Positions 46,621 through 57,573 of a DNA stretch of 64,000 bases are shown here, in pieces. Within the stretch, counting starts at the first letter, position 1. Every line of letters starts with the position of its first letter. A program made the translations under genes and the position numbers. Source of the DNA: Chrysopilus asiliformis (Eukaryota; Arthropoda; Insecta; Diptera; Rhagionidae); the NCBI GenBank assembly GCA_964034945.1, contig OZ035962.1, positions 104,790,034-104,854,033 on the forward strand, in the 5' to 3' direction. The notes beneath the pieces were generated by a model, which saw only the letters and a program-made list of their open reading frames with translations, did not search any database and had not been told where the DNA came from.

Positions 46621-47270
46621 ATTATCTTCAATTACCCAATTATCTTCAGCCTCTAGGTTCAAGCAAACCATACAAAAATTTATGATAATTAACAGCCAAT
46701 CGTTGTATAATTGTGTAAGGAAGGCAAAAACTAGGCGCGATGAATAAAACATAATAATATTAGTTAATACAGACATCAGTTTATTCATTAGTTAACATTT
46801 CAGGGTTTAGATGTATTTTCTGATGTCGGGTGCCGGTCCAATTCACTCCTGTAAATAAAAAGAAAATCACGTAAGTCTATAAGACTTAGTGATGGCTTAA
46901 AGTTACCCACCCTCTACCTTGGACAGACCAAAAAGGACACGACGAACGTGTCTCTTCCTTCTGGACCCCAGATGACAGGGAAGTCAGCGACACACGCCGA
47001 CAAGCAGGGTAGTCAGCGACACACGCCGACAAGCAGGGTAGTCAGCGACACACGCCCAAGCGAACGACACACGTTCATCTTCCCTGATTCGTCACCTTGT
47101 CCAGCTATTACAACAATCTGACGGACGGAAAACAATCTTAATCCCCGAATATTACCCTTCTGGGATCATCCCCAAAACACAACCATATTAATATTAAACT
47201 ACCTAACTACACTACAGAATAAATAACCATAAGCACTCACTCGTTTTGCAATCCGGGTTCGTCACAGCGG
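46621..47270. repeat. GC-richer segment with 29-bp tandem array and splice-like sites
   Basis: The 29-bp unit AGTCAGCGACACACGCCGAC plus AAGCAGGGT occurs at 46982, 47011 and (partial) 47040. On the minus strand a TTTTTATTTACAG/GAG acceptor-like site lies at about 46849 and an AACGA/GTGAGTG donor-like site at about 47241. It might be an LTR fragment (minus-strand TGTGACGAAC...TTTACA) or an unspliced non-coding transcript; I cannot decide. Confidence 0.45.
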
Positions 47271-48269
47271 TCAGCCTTCACTATTCTGACTACTTGATCA
47301 CCACGGCATGCGATTCAAAGTAAGTACGAGTAAGTCATACAGCAAAACCTTAATTATATGAAATAATTACCCCAATCCGTAATAATTGTATGCATTTCAC
47401 ACTAACTCCTCCTCTCTAAAGAAAGAATTTTAAATCGAAATATTCTTTAATTTCAAAACAATTTCCACGAATTTAAAGTATCATATATATCAAAGGATTG
47501 GATCAATATCAGGTGAACTTAAATTGTTTGACTATCACAAAGTTTCTCTAAACCTAAAAAAAATAAGCAACAGTATAAGCATATAACTAAACTGTATAAG
47601 AACAAAATTAAACCAAAGAAGCAAACTTCAACCGCAAAGATCCCTTTACCGAATCCAAACCAATTAAATTTATAGTGTGAATGACAGTGCCCTATAAATA
47701 CTCCTATTATAGGTATATACCGCGAGGAGTTTATACCTAATAATAAACCCCAAAACATGTGTTCGAGAAAATCAAGGGAGCAATAAATTGATGTGAACCC
47801 ACCCGAAAGCAAATCAAACTATGTTAGTGTGAAGTAATTATTATAGAAAATTACCTCGCAGTCCACTTTATTCTAGGCAAATCACAACACAAGCTAAAAG
47901 ACAACGCAAACAACTCCATCAAAGTAATTTCTGCACACAATGAAAATATTTTGGATCACTTAATAAATTTTCAACCACTCTATGTTTCACTGATTTTGCA
48001 ATGTATGCGGAAATTATATACTTTGATGAAGAACAAGTAAATATTAATTGCGCTGTTTGCATGGTAAGTATAAATATGGAATAGTTTTTTTTATTGAAAT
48101 TATGTTGTTTTTCGTTTCTTTTTTGATAAACCACACTTGGTATGCGTCATAAAAGCACTTCAAAGTCCTTGTTGATTAAATAAAATTATAATATTTCACC
48201 ATTTTAATTTATTTTTCATTGTTTGTTAAAATCTGCCTTATTTAAATTCAATTTAAAATATCTAATATG
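47271..48269. other. Non-coding, nothing recognised
   Basis: A minus-strand ORF (47519-47812) is hydrophobic and Cys/Phe-rich but unlike any family I know; likely spurious. Confidence 0.35.
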
Positions 48270-49015
48270 AACTTTCTTATACAGAATCTACGTTTGTGCA
48301 CAATTTACACTATAACCCAACAAAAAAAAAATATTAATTTATATAAAAATATGATTTTTTTACAAAATCTCGGTAAAAAAACTGTCGATTTCCTGTAATT
48401 CTTATTTTTACTGTTAATTCTTATTTTTACTGTTTTTTTTTTGTTGAAAAACCGTTAGTTTGCAAGCAATTTGCAAAAATCAATTTTTTTACCTTTTCAT
48501 GACAATATCTCAATAACGGTAAAATAGAGCAGATAATAGTAGAAGGCAAAATGGTGCTAATAAATTGATATATTATAAATAACGGTATATCTGAATACCG
48601 GATTGGGATATCGATTTCTAGTAAGAAACAAAAGCGCAGGAAATTTTATTATCTTCACCTGTTGTCATAAATAAAACAATTGAAAAACGCGTAGTTTCGA
48701 AGTAAAAAGCAAAAAACGAAATTGGAATTTTTGGAAAGCCGCCAATTTGTTTACTTCTTGCTAACAGATTTCCACCAAAAGTTAATAGGACCATCCCATA
48801 CCAGGATACTTGTAAAGTTTCATAGCTCTAGTTCTAGTAGTTCTTGAGCAATCTCAAACACAAATTGACGGACAGAATCACAGCAAGACATTTTTGCAAT
48901 AATGCACCAATTGACCCAGGAGATCTCAGGAAATTATTTTTAGGCAAATTTAAGAGGTCGAAATTTTTCATGAATACAATACTTTATGACACTTGGTATA
49001 AGAAAATAAAAATCG
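48270..49015 (+). repeat. Repeat family R, copy 3
   Basis: CAGAATCTACG...GTGCACAATTTACAC, ATTTCCACCAAAAGTTAATA, AAGTTTCATAGCTCTAGTTC, TTGACGGACAG and GAGGTCGAAATTTTTCATGA match R copy 1 in order, with an additional AT-rich block at 48330-48650. Confidence 0.75.
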
Positions 49016-49745
49016 AACTCTAATTAGAATGGAAAGTGTAATGTTGGTCTTTAATAATTTAAACTTAAATGAATGAATTGTGTAATAAAAAGTGATTTGC
49101 CTCACTAATCATCCTCATTTCATTTGATGGATATATTCTTGGCACGTGTCAAAATTTAAATAATTATAAATTAGGATTTCATTGCATATTATTAGCCAAC
49201 TAAGGAGTTTTCATGGTCCATTAGTGACGGAAATTTTAGTTATGAATAAATACTTTCCAAATCCTTAAAGTGAATAAAATTTTAACAGCGTTTCATAAAT
49301 CAATTATTTTGTTTGGCGACCTTTTTAGCCTGGTTGATGACCCCCATTCAATATTTGCTTTTGGTGGCCATCAATAATCTTTGTATAATTTTTCGAACAG
49401 CGTATTCCAATAAAAATGGCAATGGAAATTTTTGGAAAATTGTATTTTCAAAAGTGATGAAGCGCACCCTTTAATAGAGCTCACCAAGTTTTAATGTTTA
49501 CCTTAGATTTTATTAAACAGACAGCAAATTTTTTACTCGTCACAAGGTAATTAAAAATCCAAAGTTTAACTAGTAGGAAAAATATAGATACCAAAAATAT
49601 AGCTAGCGGTGAGATGATACCTTCCTTATAAATTGAAACTCAATAAAATAAAAAGTTGCTTATAATATTTAAATTTACTAAACTCGAAAACTCAAGGGCA
49701 AACTGAGAAAGCTGAGGTCTTTAACAAAATCTCACCTGCCTCCAG
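49016..49745. other. Non-coding; weak hAT-like trace
   Basis: 49312-49390 reads TTTGGCGACCTTTTTAGCCT and GATGACCCCCATTC, similar to the hAT-like end at 38146, but without a partner terminus. Confidence 0.35.
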
Positions 49746-49820
49746 TATGGAAGCGTGGTCCAAATGGCAAAGCACTTAGACTGCAAGCTAAAGTCTGTGC
49801 ATAGATTCCAAGCTGTAGCA
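49746..49820 (+). repeat. tRNA-like segment (possible SINE fragment)
   Basis: AATGGCAAAGCACTTAGACT resembles an A-box region, AGACT-GCAAGCTAA-AGTCT could be an anticodon-like arm, and AGATTCCAAGC is a weak B-box match. No proper acceptor stem, so not a functional tRNA. Confidence 0.3.
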
Positions 49821-49877
49821 CACTGCCATTCAAATCCACTCAACTTGCTTTGAATAGAGGTATTTGTTGCTCGTCGG

Positions 49878-50262
49878 TGTTATCGACTAAGCGCGATATT
49901 ACACACGGCAACTTTCGGGCTTACTTAAGCCGATTTTTGGGAGAAACGACTGAGGAGGGAAAAGTTGCCACTCGAAATCATGGCTTATCGACAATCTGCA
50001 TACATGCAAAGCGTGTGAACCGGTTTGGGAAAAGTAATAGGCAGAAATCATTTTCGTTCTGACCGTCAGCAGGTGAAGATCTTGGGAAGTATATGAGCAG
50101 CAGCAATTTCAATGGTTTGAGTTCACACACACCCATGTAAACTTGTGTAGCATATGCAAACCGGATTGGCTTATTTAAGCCACAAATGTAAGCACATTGG
50201 CTTATTAAGCCCAAAAGTTGCCGGCTTAAATAAGCCAAGTGTAATATCGGACTAACGATGTT
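49878..50262. mobile_element. TIR element with repeated GGCTTAAATAAGCC palindromes
   Basis: The left end CGACTAAGCGCGATATTACA is inverted at the right, TGTAATATCGGACTAACG. Inside, GGCTTA(C/T)TTAAGCC-type palindromes occur at about 49920, 50168, 50200 and 50223, and GGCAACTTTCGGGCTTA also recurs inverted. No transposase. Open frames in it are not recognisable. Confidence 0.65.
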
Positions 50263-50329
50263 TTGGGTTTTTGCCACCCCGTCTAAAAACGGGAAAAGTC
50301 CGCCACCCTTTCCCCTCTAGCTCGTGCAA

Positions 50330-50460
50330 ATAAAAAAAAAATATGCGGTTTTCTCGAAAATGGTTAATTTTTTAGAAGAAATTGTTGAAACGAAAAATCT
50401 TTAGGACATAATTTTAAAACAACTTCCCCATACATCAAAATCCAATTTGTATGAATCCAA
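50330..50460 (-). repeat. Diverged F fragment
   Basis: TCTCGAAAATGG, AGGACATAATTTTAAAAC, CATACATCAAAATCCAATTT matches the 5' half of family F in reverse. Confidence 0.55.
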
Positions 50461-52821
50461 TTATATTGCATGACTTCTATTAAATAGTGAAACTATTTTA
50501 AAAATATGTCCCTATTAATTTGTGGTTTGTTATCATTTATTTTCCCGAAATTTTTGAGCAAGCTGAAAGGCCTGATAGAAAGTAAAAATTTATCATAAAT
50601 CACGCGTTTTCTATTCACGCCACCATCTAAGTTTAAAAAAATAAAATGCAAAAAATCAAATTTTACTTTACATACAACGGAATTTTTTTTTTATATTTAC
50701 ACCTCACCCCGAATAAGATGGACCTGGTTAAATGACAAAGCTGCATATCTGGAATGGCTTATACGGTCCGAGCGTTTGTAAACAGAAGTGAGACTTATGG
50801 TAAGTGGGATCCGTGGGACGTTTCCGTGAGATTATACTTATCCAGGTTCTACTGTATGTAGGATATACATAGAACTAACGGGTTTTTATTCGTTATTAAT
50901 TGTATAAATACTTCCAGGTAGTAAAAATTGTAATTACGAGCAGAAGAAAGCGATTTCAGTAGATTACCAAAATGTACATAAAATACCTTTAATAGGCCAT
51001 AATTGCCAGCTCTTAAGCTACCCTTAAGAAGTTATGTTGAATGCATATAATTCTATGACATAAAACGCAGTTTTAGAGATTACAATAAGGCTTACATTCT
51101 AAGAATCCCTTAATCGGATTATGTTTCAACCAAATCAATCACTTCAATATGATTTTAATAATCAATATTAAAGACCATCATAAATATATCTGCAATTGGG
51201 GATTTTTCACTCTTTGAGGACCAATATAAATCATAAAATCTTACTTACGATTTTCTTATTATGTTTTTGTGTGTCGCAGTCCATTTTTCATTTTTATACT
51301 CGTAAATCAAATTATGGATTCTCTGATGGTTTGTCCTTCTGATGGTTTGTTGTATAAACAATGAATATAAAATCCAAGAATTATTAGATTTTTTGTGGAT
51401 TTTTTTGCTCGTTTGTCTAAATGTGTTTCACAAATTTTTCTTTATTTGCATTTTTAAATAGTGTTAAAAAAAATAAAGAATCTGCTATTATCGTGAACTA
51501 TCTTCATGTAAATAACATTTACATAACACACTCACACATACCGAACTGTTAGTTATTCCAAAAGCTTATTTTCCTTCTATTTTAATTACAGCCGCGCATT
51601 TTGGTAAAGGCAGGTGGTCACCCAGAAACATTAAAAGAAGCTATTTACAATAAATAACATAAATTTTCACACAAGTCTATAAACTAACTTATTAGGATTC
51701 ATGTAAAACCCCTGTACTTCTCTTGCCCACACTATTCACATATGTTTTTCACTTTTGTTAAAAATAACGTAAAATTTAAATCACCTGTGACCCCTTTTGT
51801 ACAGATAACGCTATAATTGTATTTTGCCGGCTTTTGAAATAACTAATTTGTCTATAAAACGAGAGCACACGTAATTACGGACACTTAAACCATAAAAATG
51901 AACATAAAATCGATTTAAAAATTTAAATGCACTTGGTTTTATTTAACCTATAATAACCAACAATTAGCGACCGTAATGATTGGCTACATATAAGTTTTAT
52001 AACATTACCGTTAGGAATTCAAACGTCATTCACCTAATCAGTTATCAATGGATGATATGGAATGATATAATGACAAATTCAAAAGCCTAGTTTCGACATA
52101 CTGCAATTTTTCATAAATGCCATTTTTCATAACAAATCAGAATAAAACTGCCACACAAGAACGCTTCTGCTTTATTCTTGTATTTATGTTGTTAACATGC
52201 AAATTTAACGAAAGCTCCAACGAATGACTTATGATAACTTAAAACTCATATAATCTACGCACGTTTGAAAAGAAATGTAATTTAACGGCACGACAGTTAG
52301 TTGCAACGCTTTAGGCGCTCCAACGTGCACTGACTTATAATCAGACGTTGTTTTCGAATTATAATAAAGCTTTTTCTACGTCCCTGGATGCGCAGCGCAA
52401 CCACTGGAAATCATAAACTTTCAATTCTTCTACCTCACTTCAAGTTGAATGCACCGTTATGCATATATAATTTTATCATGGACTCTAGAAAATAAATTCT
52501 TATTACCACTATCATTTCTTTTGATCATATCTGAAGCATTAGGCCGAATTACTGAAATGTAGCAGACGCTTTTACACAAAAATTGCTGCATTTTATTGAC
52601 TCGGCCCATGGTTGTAATTAAATCGTATCTGCTCAAGTTTTTCTCCTGCATTTTCATAACCTCAAATGTCCAGTTGCAGTTCAAGTCATAGCTCAAATTT
52701 TATGTGATTTTCGCGACTTTAGTTGAGATTTACCCTGCTTTCACACAAGTGGTGTCTACACGAGAGATTTCGTGTAAAAAAATACCAGCCTTATGGCGGA
52801 CTTGCCGAAATATTTGGTAAA
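50461..52821. other. Non-coding, nothing recognised
   Basis: AT-rich upstream region of Tom20; no supported gene. A 79-codon minus ORF at 52457-52696 shows no domain. Confidence 0.35.
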
Positions 52822-53080
52822 TCGTCGGCTAAAAGTGAAATTGTGCTAAGTCCATTTGGTATAATTTTCCAGAAGAGCATTGAAAACCTTGTTAAATCGT
52901 TTTAATTCTCTTTCAATAACACTGAGTTTTCTTTAAATGAGAAAAATTGGGCTCAGTTTTCTTTAAATGAGACTCTGTTTTCTTTAAATGAAAATTAAAA
53001 TGATTTAACAATGTTTCTTATTGCTCTTCTGTCAAATTTGGTATAATGGACTTAGCACAATTTCACTTTTAGCCGACGAA
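52822..53080. repeat. Foldback element, ~88-bp arms
   Basis: TCGTCGGCTAAAAGTGAAAT, TGTGCTAAGTCCAT on the left is inverted on the right (ATGGACTTAGCACAATTTCA, CTTTTAGCCGACGA). The spacer holds three copies of GTTTTCTTTAAATGA. It ends about 340 bp before the Tom20 start codon. Confidence 0.88.
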
Positions 53081-53419
53081 ATGCTAAATCGAGTCAACGG
53101 GCGGATTTCAAACAAAATGAGCCTGCTGAAGTGAAATGGTTAACTTAATACAGGTACTCTAGATAATCAAAGAAAAATCTTTCAAGACAAATGCATTACA
53201 TGTTGTCAATAACGAAAGCTTCACTCGGTGATTTTGAGTGAATTTCAGGGAAATTTCGAGTTGATGTCTGTCTTACCGGCAGCTGGCCTTGAATTGAAAT
53301 TGTGGATGGCTGTGGGTTTTACGTCTCGTGAATAATATTCTAGAATTGTTTTCATTTTTCTTTGTTTGTGACTGGTTGGAGTGTAGTCTCTAGTTGCCAA
53401 CAAGCTGCTAGTTGTTAAA

Positions 53420-54601
53420 ATGGAAATCAACCGAACCACGCTAGGAATTGCGGCGGGAGTTGCCGGGACTTTGTTTTTGGGCTACTGCATTTATTTCGAC
53501 AAAAAACGCCGCAGCGATCCTGAATACAAGAGGAAAGTTCGTGAAAGTGAGTACAAATTAATTATTTCCGTGTCACCTACTAAGGATAATCGAAACATTG
53601 ATTATTGGATTTGCAGGAAGACGTCGCCAGAAGAAGAACGGCGGCGCAGGAGGCAGAAGTGACATGCCAAATTTGAATGATCATGAAGCAATTGAGAGGT
53701 GTGTTTCCGTGCAATTTAAGGCTTAATTAAATTTAAATTTTGCATTACAATCATGCGATCGAATGGAACATTGCGCAACCCCAAAAATAGAAAAAAACAA
53801 CACAGTGAATTGAGGTTATGTGCAGAGTGTTGACAGCAGAATAGTCTCATTCCAAGAAAACGGAACTCCCTACGATTACGTAACTCTCGCTGCCCTATTC
53901 GCCTGTCCTTCAATGCGAAACGTGGGGGCTGGCTGATAGTTGGATTTCCACAATTTTCAATTTACACATACCTAGTTTTTTTACTTCGGTCTCTGACAGC
54001 CGAATTCCTGGGCATGTGGTTGCCGAAGGGGAGGAAAACATGAGTCATTTAACTATTATTAATAGTAAATTTCAACTATCATATACATATATCTAGTTTT
54101 ATAAAAAACATAGTATCCCCATTTTGAAAATCAGTGCTGCCTTAAAACGGGCTAAAGAAAAACTACAAAATGTGACTGATATTTTCCAAAAAAAAAAAAA
54201 GTCCAAGATTAAATACTATTTTAATATTTAAGTCCATGCATCAACAGTTGCACTACCCATCTATTTATTAATCACTTTTTTTTCATTTTAGATATTTCTT
54301 GCAAGAAATCCAAATGGGAGAGTCATTAATTGCTACTGGTGATTTTGAACGAGGCGTGGAACATTTGGCAAACGCAATAGTTGTCTGTGGACAGCCCGCT
54401 AGACTTTTACAAATTCTACAAAGTTCACTACCAGCCCAGGTATTTGCCATGCTTATCCAGAAAATGCAGGAATATGGAAGTCGTGTTGCCGGCGGTACGG
54501 GATCTGATGACAATAAGCCCAGAATAGTCGCTGCATCATCGGCTGGGCCTTCAATTGGTATTGGAGGTCTCGCTGACGATTTGATCGATGATCTCGAGTA
54601 G
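53420..54601 (+). CDS. Tom20: Mitochondrial import receptor subunit TOM20
   Basis: Three exons: 53420-53546, 53617-53698 and 54292-54601, with GT-AG introns of 70 and 593 bp (GTGAGT donor, TTTGCAG acceptor; GTGTGT donor, CATTTTAG acceptor). The joined frame gives 172 residues, the usual animal Tom20 length. Residues 1-42 start MEINRTTLGIAAGVAGTLFL: an N-terminal membrane anchor (about 7-26) followed by the basic DKKRRSDPEYKRKVRE segment. Residues about 43-58 form a charged Gly/Lys/Arg linker. Residues about 66-130 (AIERYFLQEIQMGESLIATG onward) form the TPR-like receptor domain that binds amphipathic presequences. The end, GLADDLIDDLE, is the acidic tail. Role: outer-membrane receptor that hands preproteins to Tom22/Tom40. 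The start is the first ATG of the exon, preceded by AAA. Confidence 0.97.
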
Positions 54602-55360
54602 TAGTTAGTTTGTAAATAATACAAAAACACCAGCGATTTATAAGAAAAAATATAAGAAATTATAACCTACGGAACAGATGTAGGATTGAAACAAATGGTT
54701 CTTAACAGCAAGCGGATTCAAAAGTCACACACAAAAAGAAACATTTTCCAAAAACTTTCTTAAATTTATGAAAAGTGGCCCTAAAAAGTAAATATTTAAA
54801 AAAAATGTAATGTGCGCATAGATATTGTATTGATTTGTTAAATTTTAAATATGGTATACAATTATTATTCACAATTTCAACACCACTTTGATATTCTTAA
54901 GATGGTATTCAAATTGCTTTTGTCCTTGTAATTTATATTTACATATCCTTTTGAAATTCGTTACGAATTCTCGATTTTGCTTCAAATTTGGGAAAAGCTG
55001 AGGCCCTATCGGCGAACACGATACGATTGGATCGAATCGTAAACTCCATGTTGTTGTTGGTGTAAAACACTAACAACAACATTGAATTTACGATTCGAAT
55101 TAATCGTATCGTGTGCGCCGATAGGGCCTCTGAATTTTATAACAACTGCCAATTATATTTTCAATATTAACTGATTTATTAAACTATATATTAATGCCAA
55201 AAAATGATCTTTGCTTCAACGCCATCAAAATAAATATAGAATGCACTTCGTTTGTGGTTACTTTTTGTAAATATTTTTTGTGTTTCCGACTATACAATCC
55301 AAGCTAAAAGCGTTTATAAATTAAAACAAATACTTCATTTGCCTTGTTTCTCTTAATAAA
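54602..55360 (+). promoter_or_regulatory. Tom20 3' flank / putative 3' UTR with poly(A) signals
   Basis: I saw no AATAAA in the first ~600 bp after the Tom20 stop; candidates are at 55229-55234 and 55355-55360. If either is used, the 131-bp hairpin at 55000-55130 lies in the mRNA. An earlier variant signal cannot be excluded. Confidence 0.4.
55000..55130. repeat. Near-perfect hairpin, ~60-bp arms
   Basis: GAGGCCCTATCGGCG, ACACGATACGATT and the apical ATGTTGTTGTTGGTG pair with the right half; loop about 8-10 nt. A few mismatches only. It may be part of the Tom20 3' UTR. Confidence 0.92.
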
Positions 55361-55469
55361 AGTTTCGTATTTATGAGTGTTTTATTAAATGCGAAATCCA
55401 AAGTACGTATTTAGAATTTTCTTCAGTTTTCAGGTTTTTAGTTATTTTTTAGTCTAAAATATCTGTTCA

Positions 55470-55573
55470 ACCCTATTACGATTGTCGTGTCGTTTCCGGC
55501 AAGAGTCGTTTTACGTGTTGTTAGTGCTTTTCTACCAACAACAACAACACGACAAGACAATTGCAATACGGGT
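55470..55573. repeat. Two-tier hairpin with TGT-repeat apical stem
   Basis: Outer: CCCTATTACGATTGTCGTGT against ACGACAAGACAATTGCAATACGGG (imperfect). Inner: CGTGTTGTTAGT against ACCAACAACAACAACACG. Confidence 0.75.
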
Positions 55574-56621
55574 GATTATTTTAACATAAGTTGAAATATT
55601 TTTGAAGCAATAATTTTTAATACAGAAACCATTATTGGTTAATAGGACTGCATAGAAACGCGTTTATGATTGGATGGAATTCTAAACTCAAGAAATCTTA
55701 ATGGTCGCTACTTGGATTCACAGTAAAAAAAATTAATTTTCTTGAATATGGAATTATTTTCTAAATTTAAACAAAAAATCATAAGTATCTTGAATGTGTT
55801 CAATCTTCTCGTTGCATGTTGTTAGCTTTTAATAATTAAAGCAAGTAAAAATTATTGGAAAATGAATTTTGATGTTCACTTAAAATTAGAATTAAATTGG
55901 AGACACGTTTTCGAGAAAAAATAAATATTTTAAATTAATCAACTTAGAACTGTATATTTTAAGAGAGAATATATATTTAAAAGTATAAACTATAGCCAAA
56001 TTTTTTCATTTTTTTTTGTAATTGGCCTGGCAAATTTTTACATCAAGAACTACAGTGGGACCCCCAAATAACGAAACCCCAATAGAACTATGTGTTAGGA
56101 CGGGAAATCCAAGCAACGAGCAATTGATATAAATTAGTTGATCAAGAAATTTTGTTTAAAGTGTAAGGTAACGACGAGGAGGAGGGAGGGGCTGACACAG
56201 ATCAATTGGTAATTGAACGCGACAGACGTAATAAACGATCGATCTCGTATCAAGAATTAATTATTTTCAATTATGTTTCTATTTGATCGAACTCACCTTC
56301 TCCACCACTCCCTAAGGGCATTCCTGACCAAAAATTTTCCTGGTGTTATGAAATAAAAATCGTTTTTAAATGTACGTTTCATTCGCTCATTCTCTATGTA
56401 ACGAAATTTGCCAAAAAACCTCTATATAACGGATTTTTTTCCTATAGCTAATAAAAAAGGTTGGATCTCAAAAATGAAGCCTAGTATTACCAAAGATTGG
56501 GTAAATAAAGATAAGAAACCCAGACCAAATTCTCGGGCCCCAAATAAAATCCGTTAATGTCACAAGAGGGAAAAGTATAATTTTATTATACTTAACGTTT
56601 AGTAACCAGTTAGGCCAATAT
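55574..56621. other. Non-coding, nothing recognised
   Basis: AT-rich intergenic sequence downstream of Tom20. Confidence 0.4.
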
Positions 56622-56788
56622 ACGAGGGCTGGCTGAAAAGTAATTGACCGAGAGAATAAAACCGCGTTTTTCGACAAAACTCATTTTGTTTCTCAACATA
56701 AAGCGCATTTTTTTAATGTTGAGCAACGTTTTCCACACAAAATGCAGCAGTCGGTTAAGCGGTTGGTATGGAAAACGTCCTATATACC
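56622..56788 (+). mobile_element. Truncated mariner-like terminus
   Basis: TATACGAGGGCTGGCTGAAA followed by AGTAATTGACC is the classic mariner-type end (ACGAGGGYTG...AAAAGT). Only about 160 bp follows before the hAT MITE, with no transposase frame and no second end found. Confidence 0.5.
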
Positions 56789-57034
56789 CAGAGCCGTATT
56801 AACAAGTTTGAGCGCCCTGGGCTAAATAAAATTTTGCACTCTTACATAGTTTTATTGTAAAAATTCAATTTTATTTTTTAAAATATTCTTTAATTCAAAA
56901 CACAGTACTAACTTAAATTACAGATACGCTAAATATAAAGAAAATTAAAAAACAAGCAATCAAAATTTCATCGCCTCGGACCGATGGCGCCCCTGGGCTG
57001 TAGCCCAATTAGCCCTATGGTTAATTGGGCCTTG
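56789..57034. mobile_element. 246-bp hAT MITE with perfect 8-bp target duplication
   Basis: Ends CAGAGCCGTATTAACAAG and, in complement, CAAGGCCCAATTAACC; subterminal GCGCCCTGGGCT recurs inverted as GGCGCCCCTGGGC. Flanked by TATATACC at 56781-56788 and 57035-57042, an exact 8-bp duplication as hAT transposases make. Confidence 0.85.
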
Positions 57035-57052
57035 TATATACCTCAAGAACAT

Positions 57053-57573
57053 TAAAAAACATAACAAAAGCTATAATTGCCAATCTGGCAATTATTGAAA
57101 ACCCGTATGGTGATACTCGTATCAAAATTCGGACAGTTGTACCAAAATTCCACTTTGAAGTCAAACTTTCCAATAAGATTTTTTAAAATTTATTCCAATC
57201 GGATTTTGATGTATGGGAGTTTTATGTAGAATCATATCCTAAATAACTTTTGTTCTTGCACTTTTTTCATAAGATGCACCATTTTTGAGATATTCACAAA
57301 AAACGTTTTCGTTCGTGGTCCATTTTTGCCCATTAACGAACTTAGCCTCGCATTTTACGAAAAACGAATCTGCGCAAAATTTCAAGTCTGTAGCTCAATC
57401 CGTGCGCCCGCAATCCGCGCCACAGACGGACGGACGGACAGGCGGACATGCAAAATTCAATTTTTTTTATAATTCTAAACACACTGGTGTAATTCATTTT
57501 TGATAACAGGATCTTGGCGTTACAAACGGTAAGGCAAATCTAATATACCCTTTGGTTTCACCATACAGGTATA
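57053..57573 (+). repeat. Repeat family F, copy 6
   Basis: AAAAAACATAACAAAAGC through GATTTTGATGTATGGGAG, GGTCCATTTTTGCCC, AAATTTCAAGTCTGTAGC and a short GACGGACGGACGGAC tract to CACCATACAGGTATA (one change in the terminal stem). Confidence 0.9.

Noticed and set aside
47519..47812. 97-codon hydrophobic minus ORF
   Set aside because: Hydrophobic content is expected from AT-rich DNA; no homology recognised and no gene signals.
53716..53913. Minus-strand ORF within Tom20 intron 2
   Set aside because: Intronic, antisense, no recognisable features.
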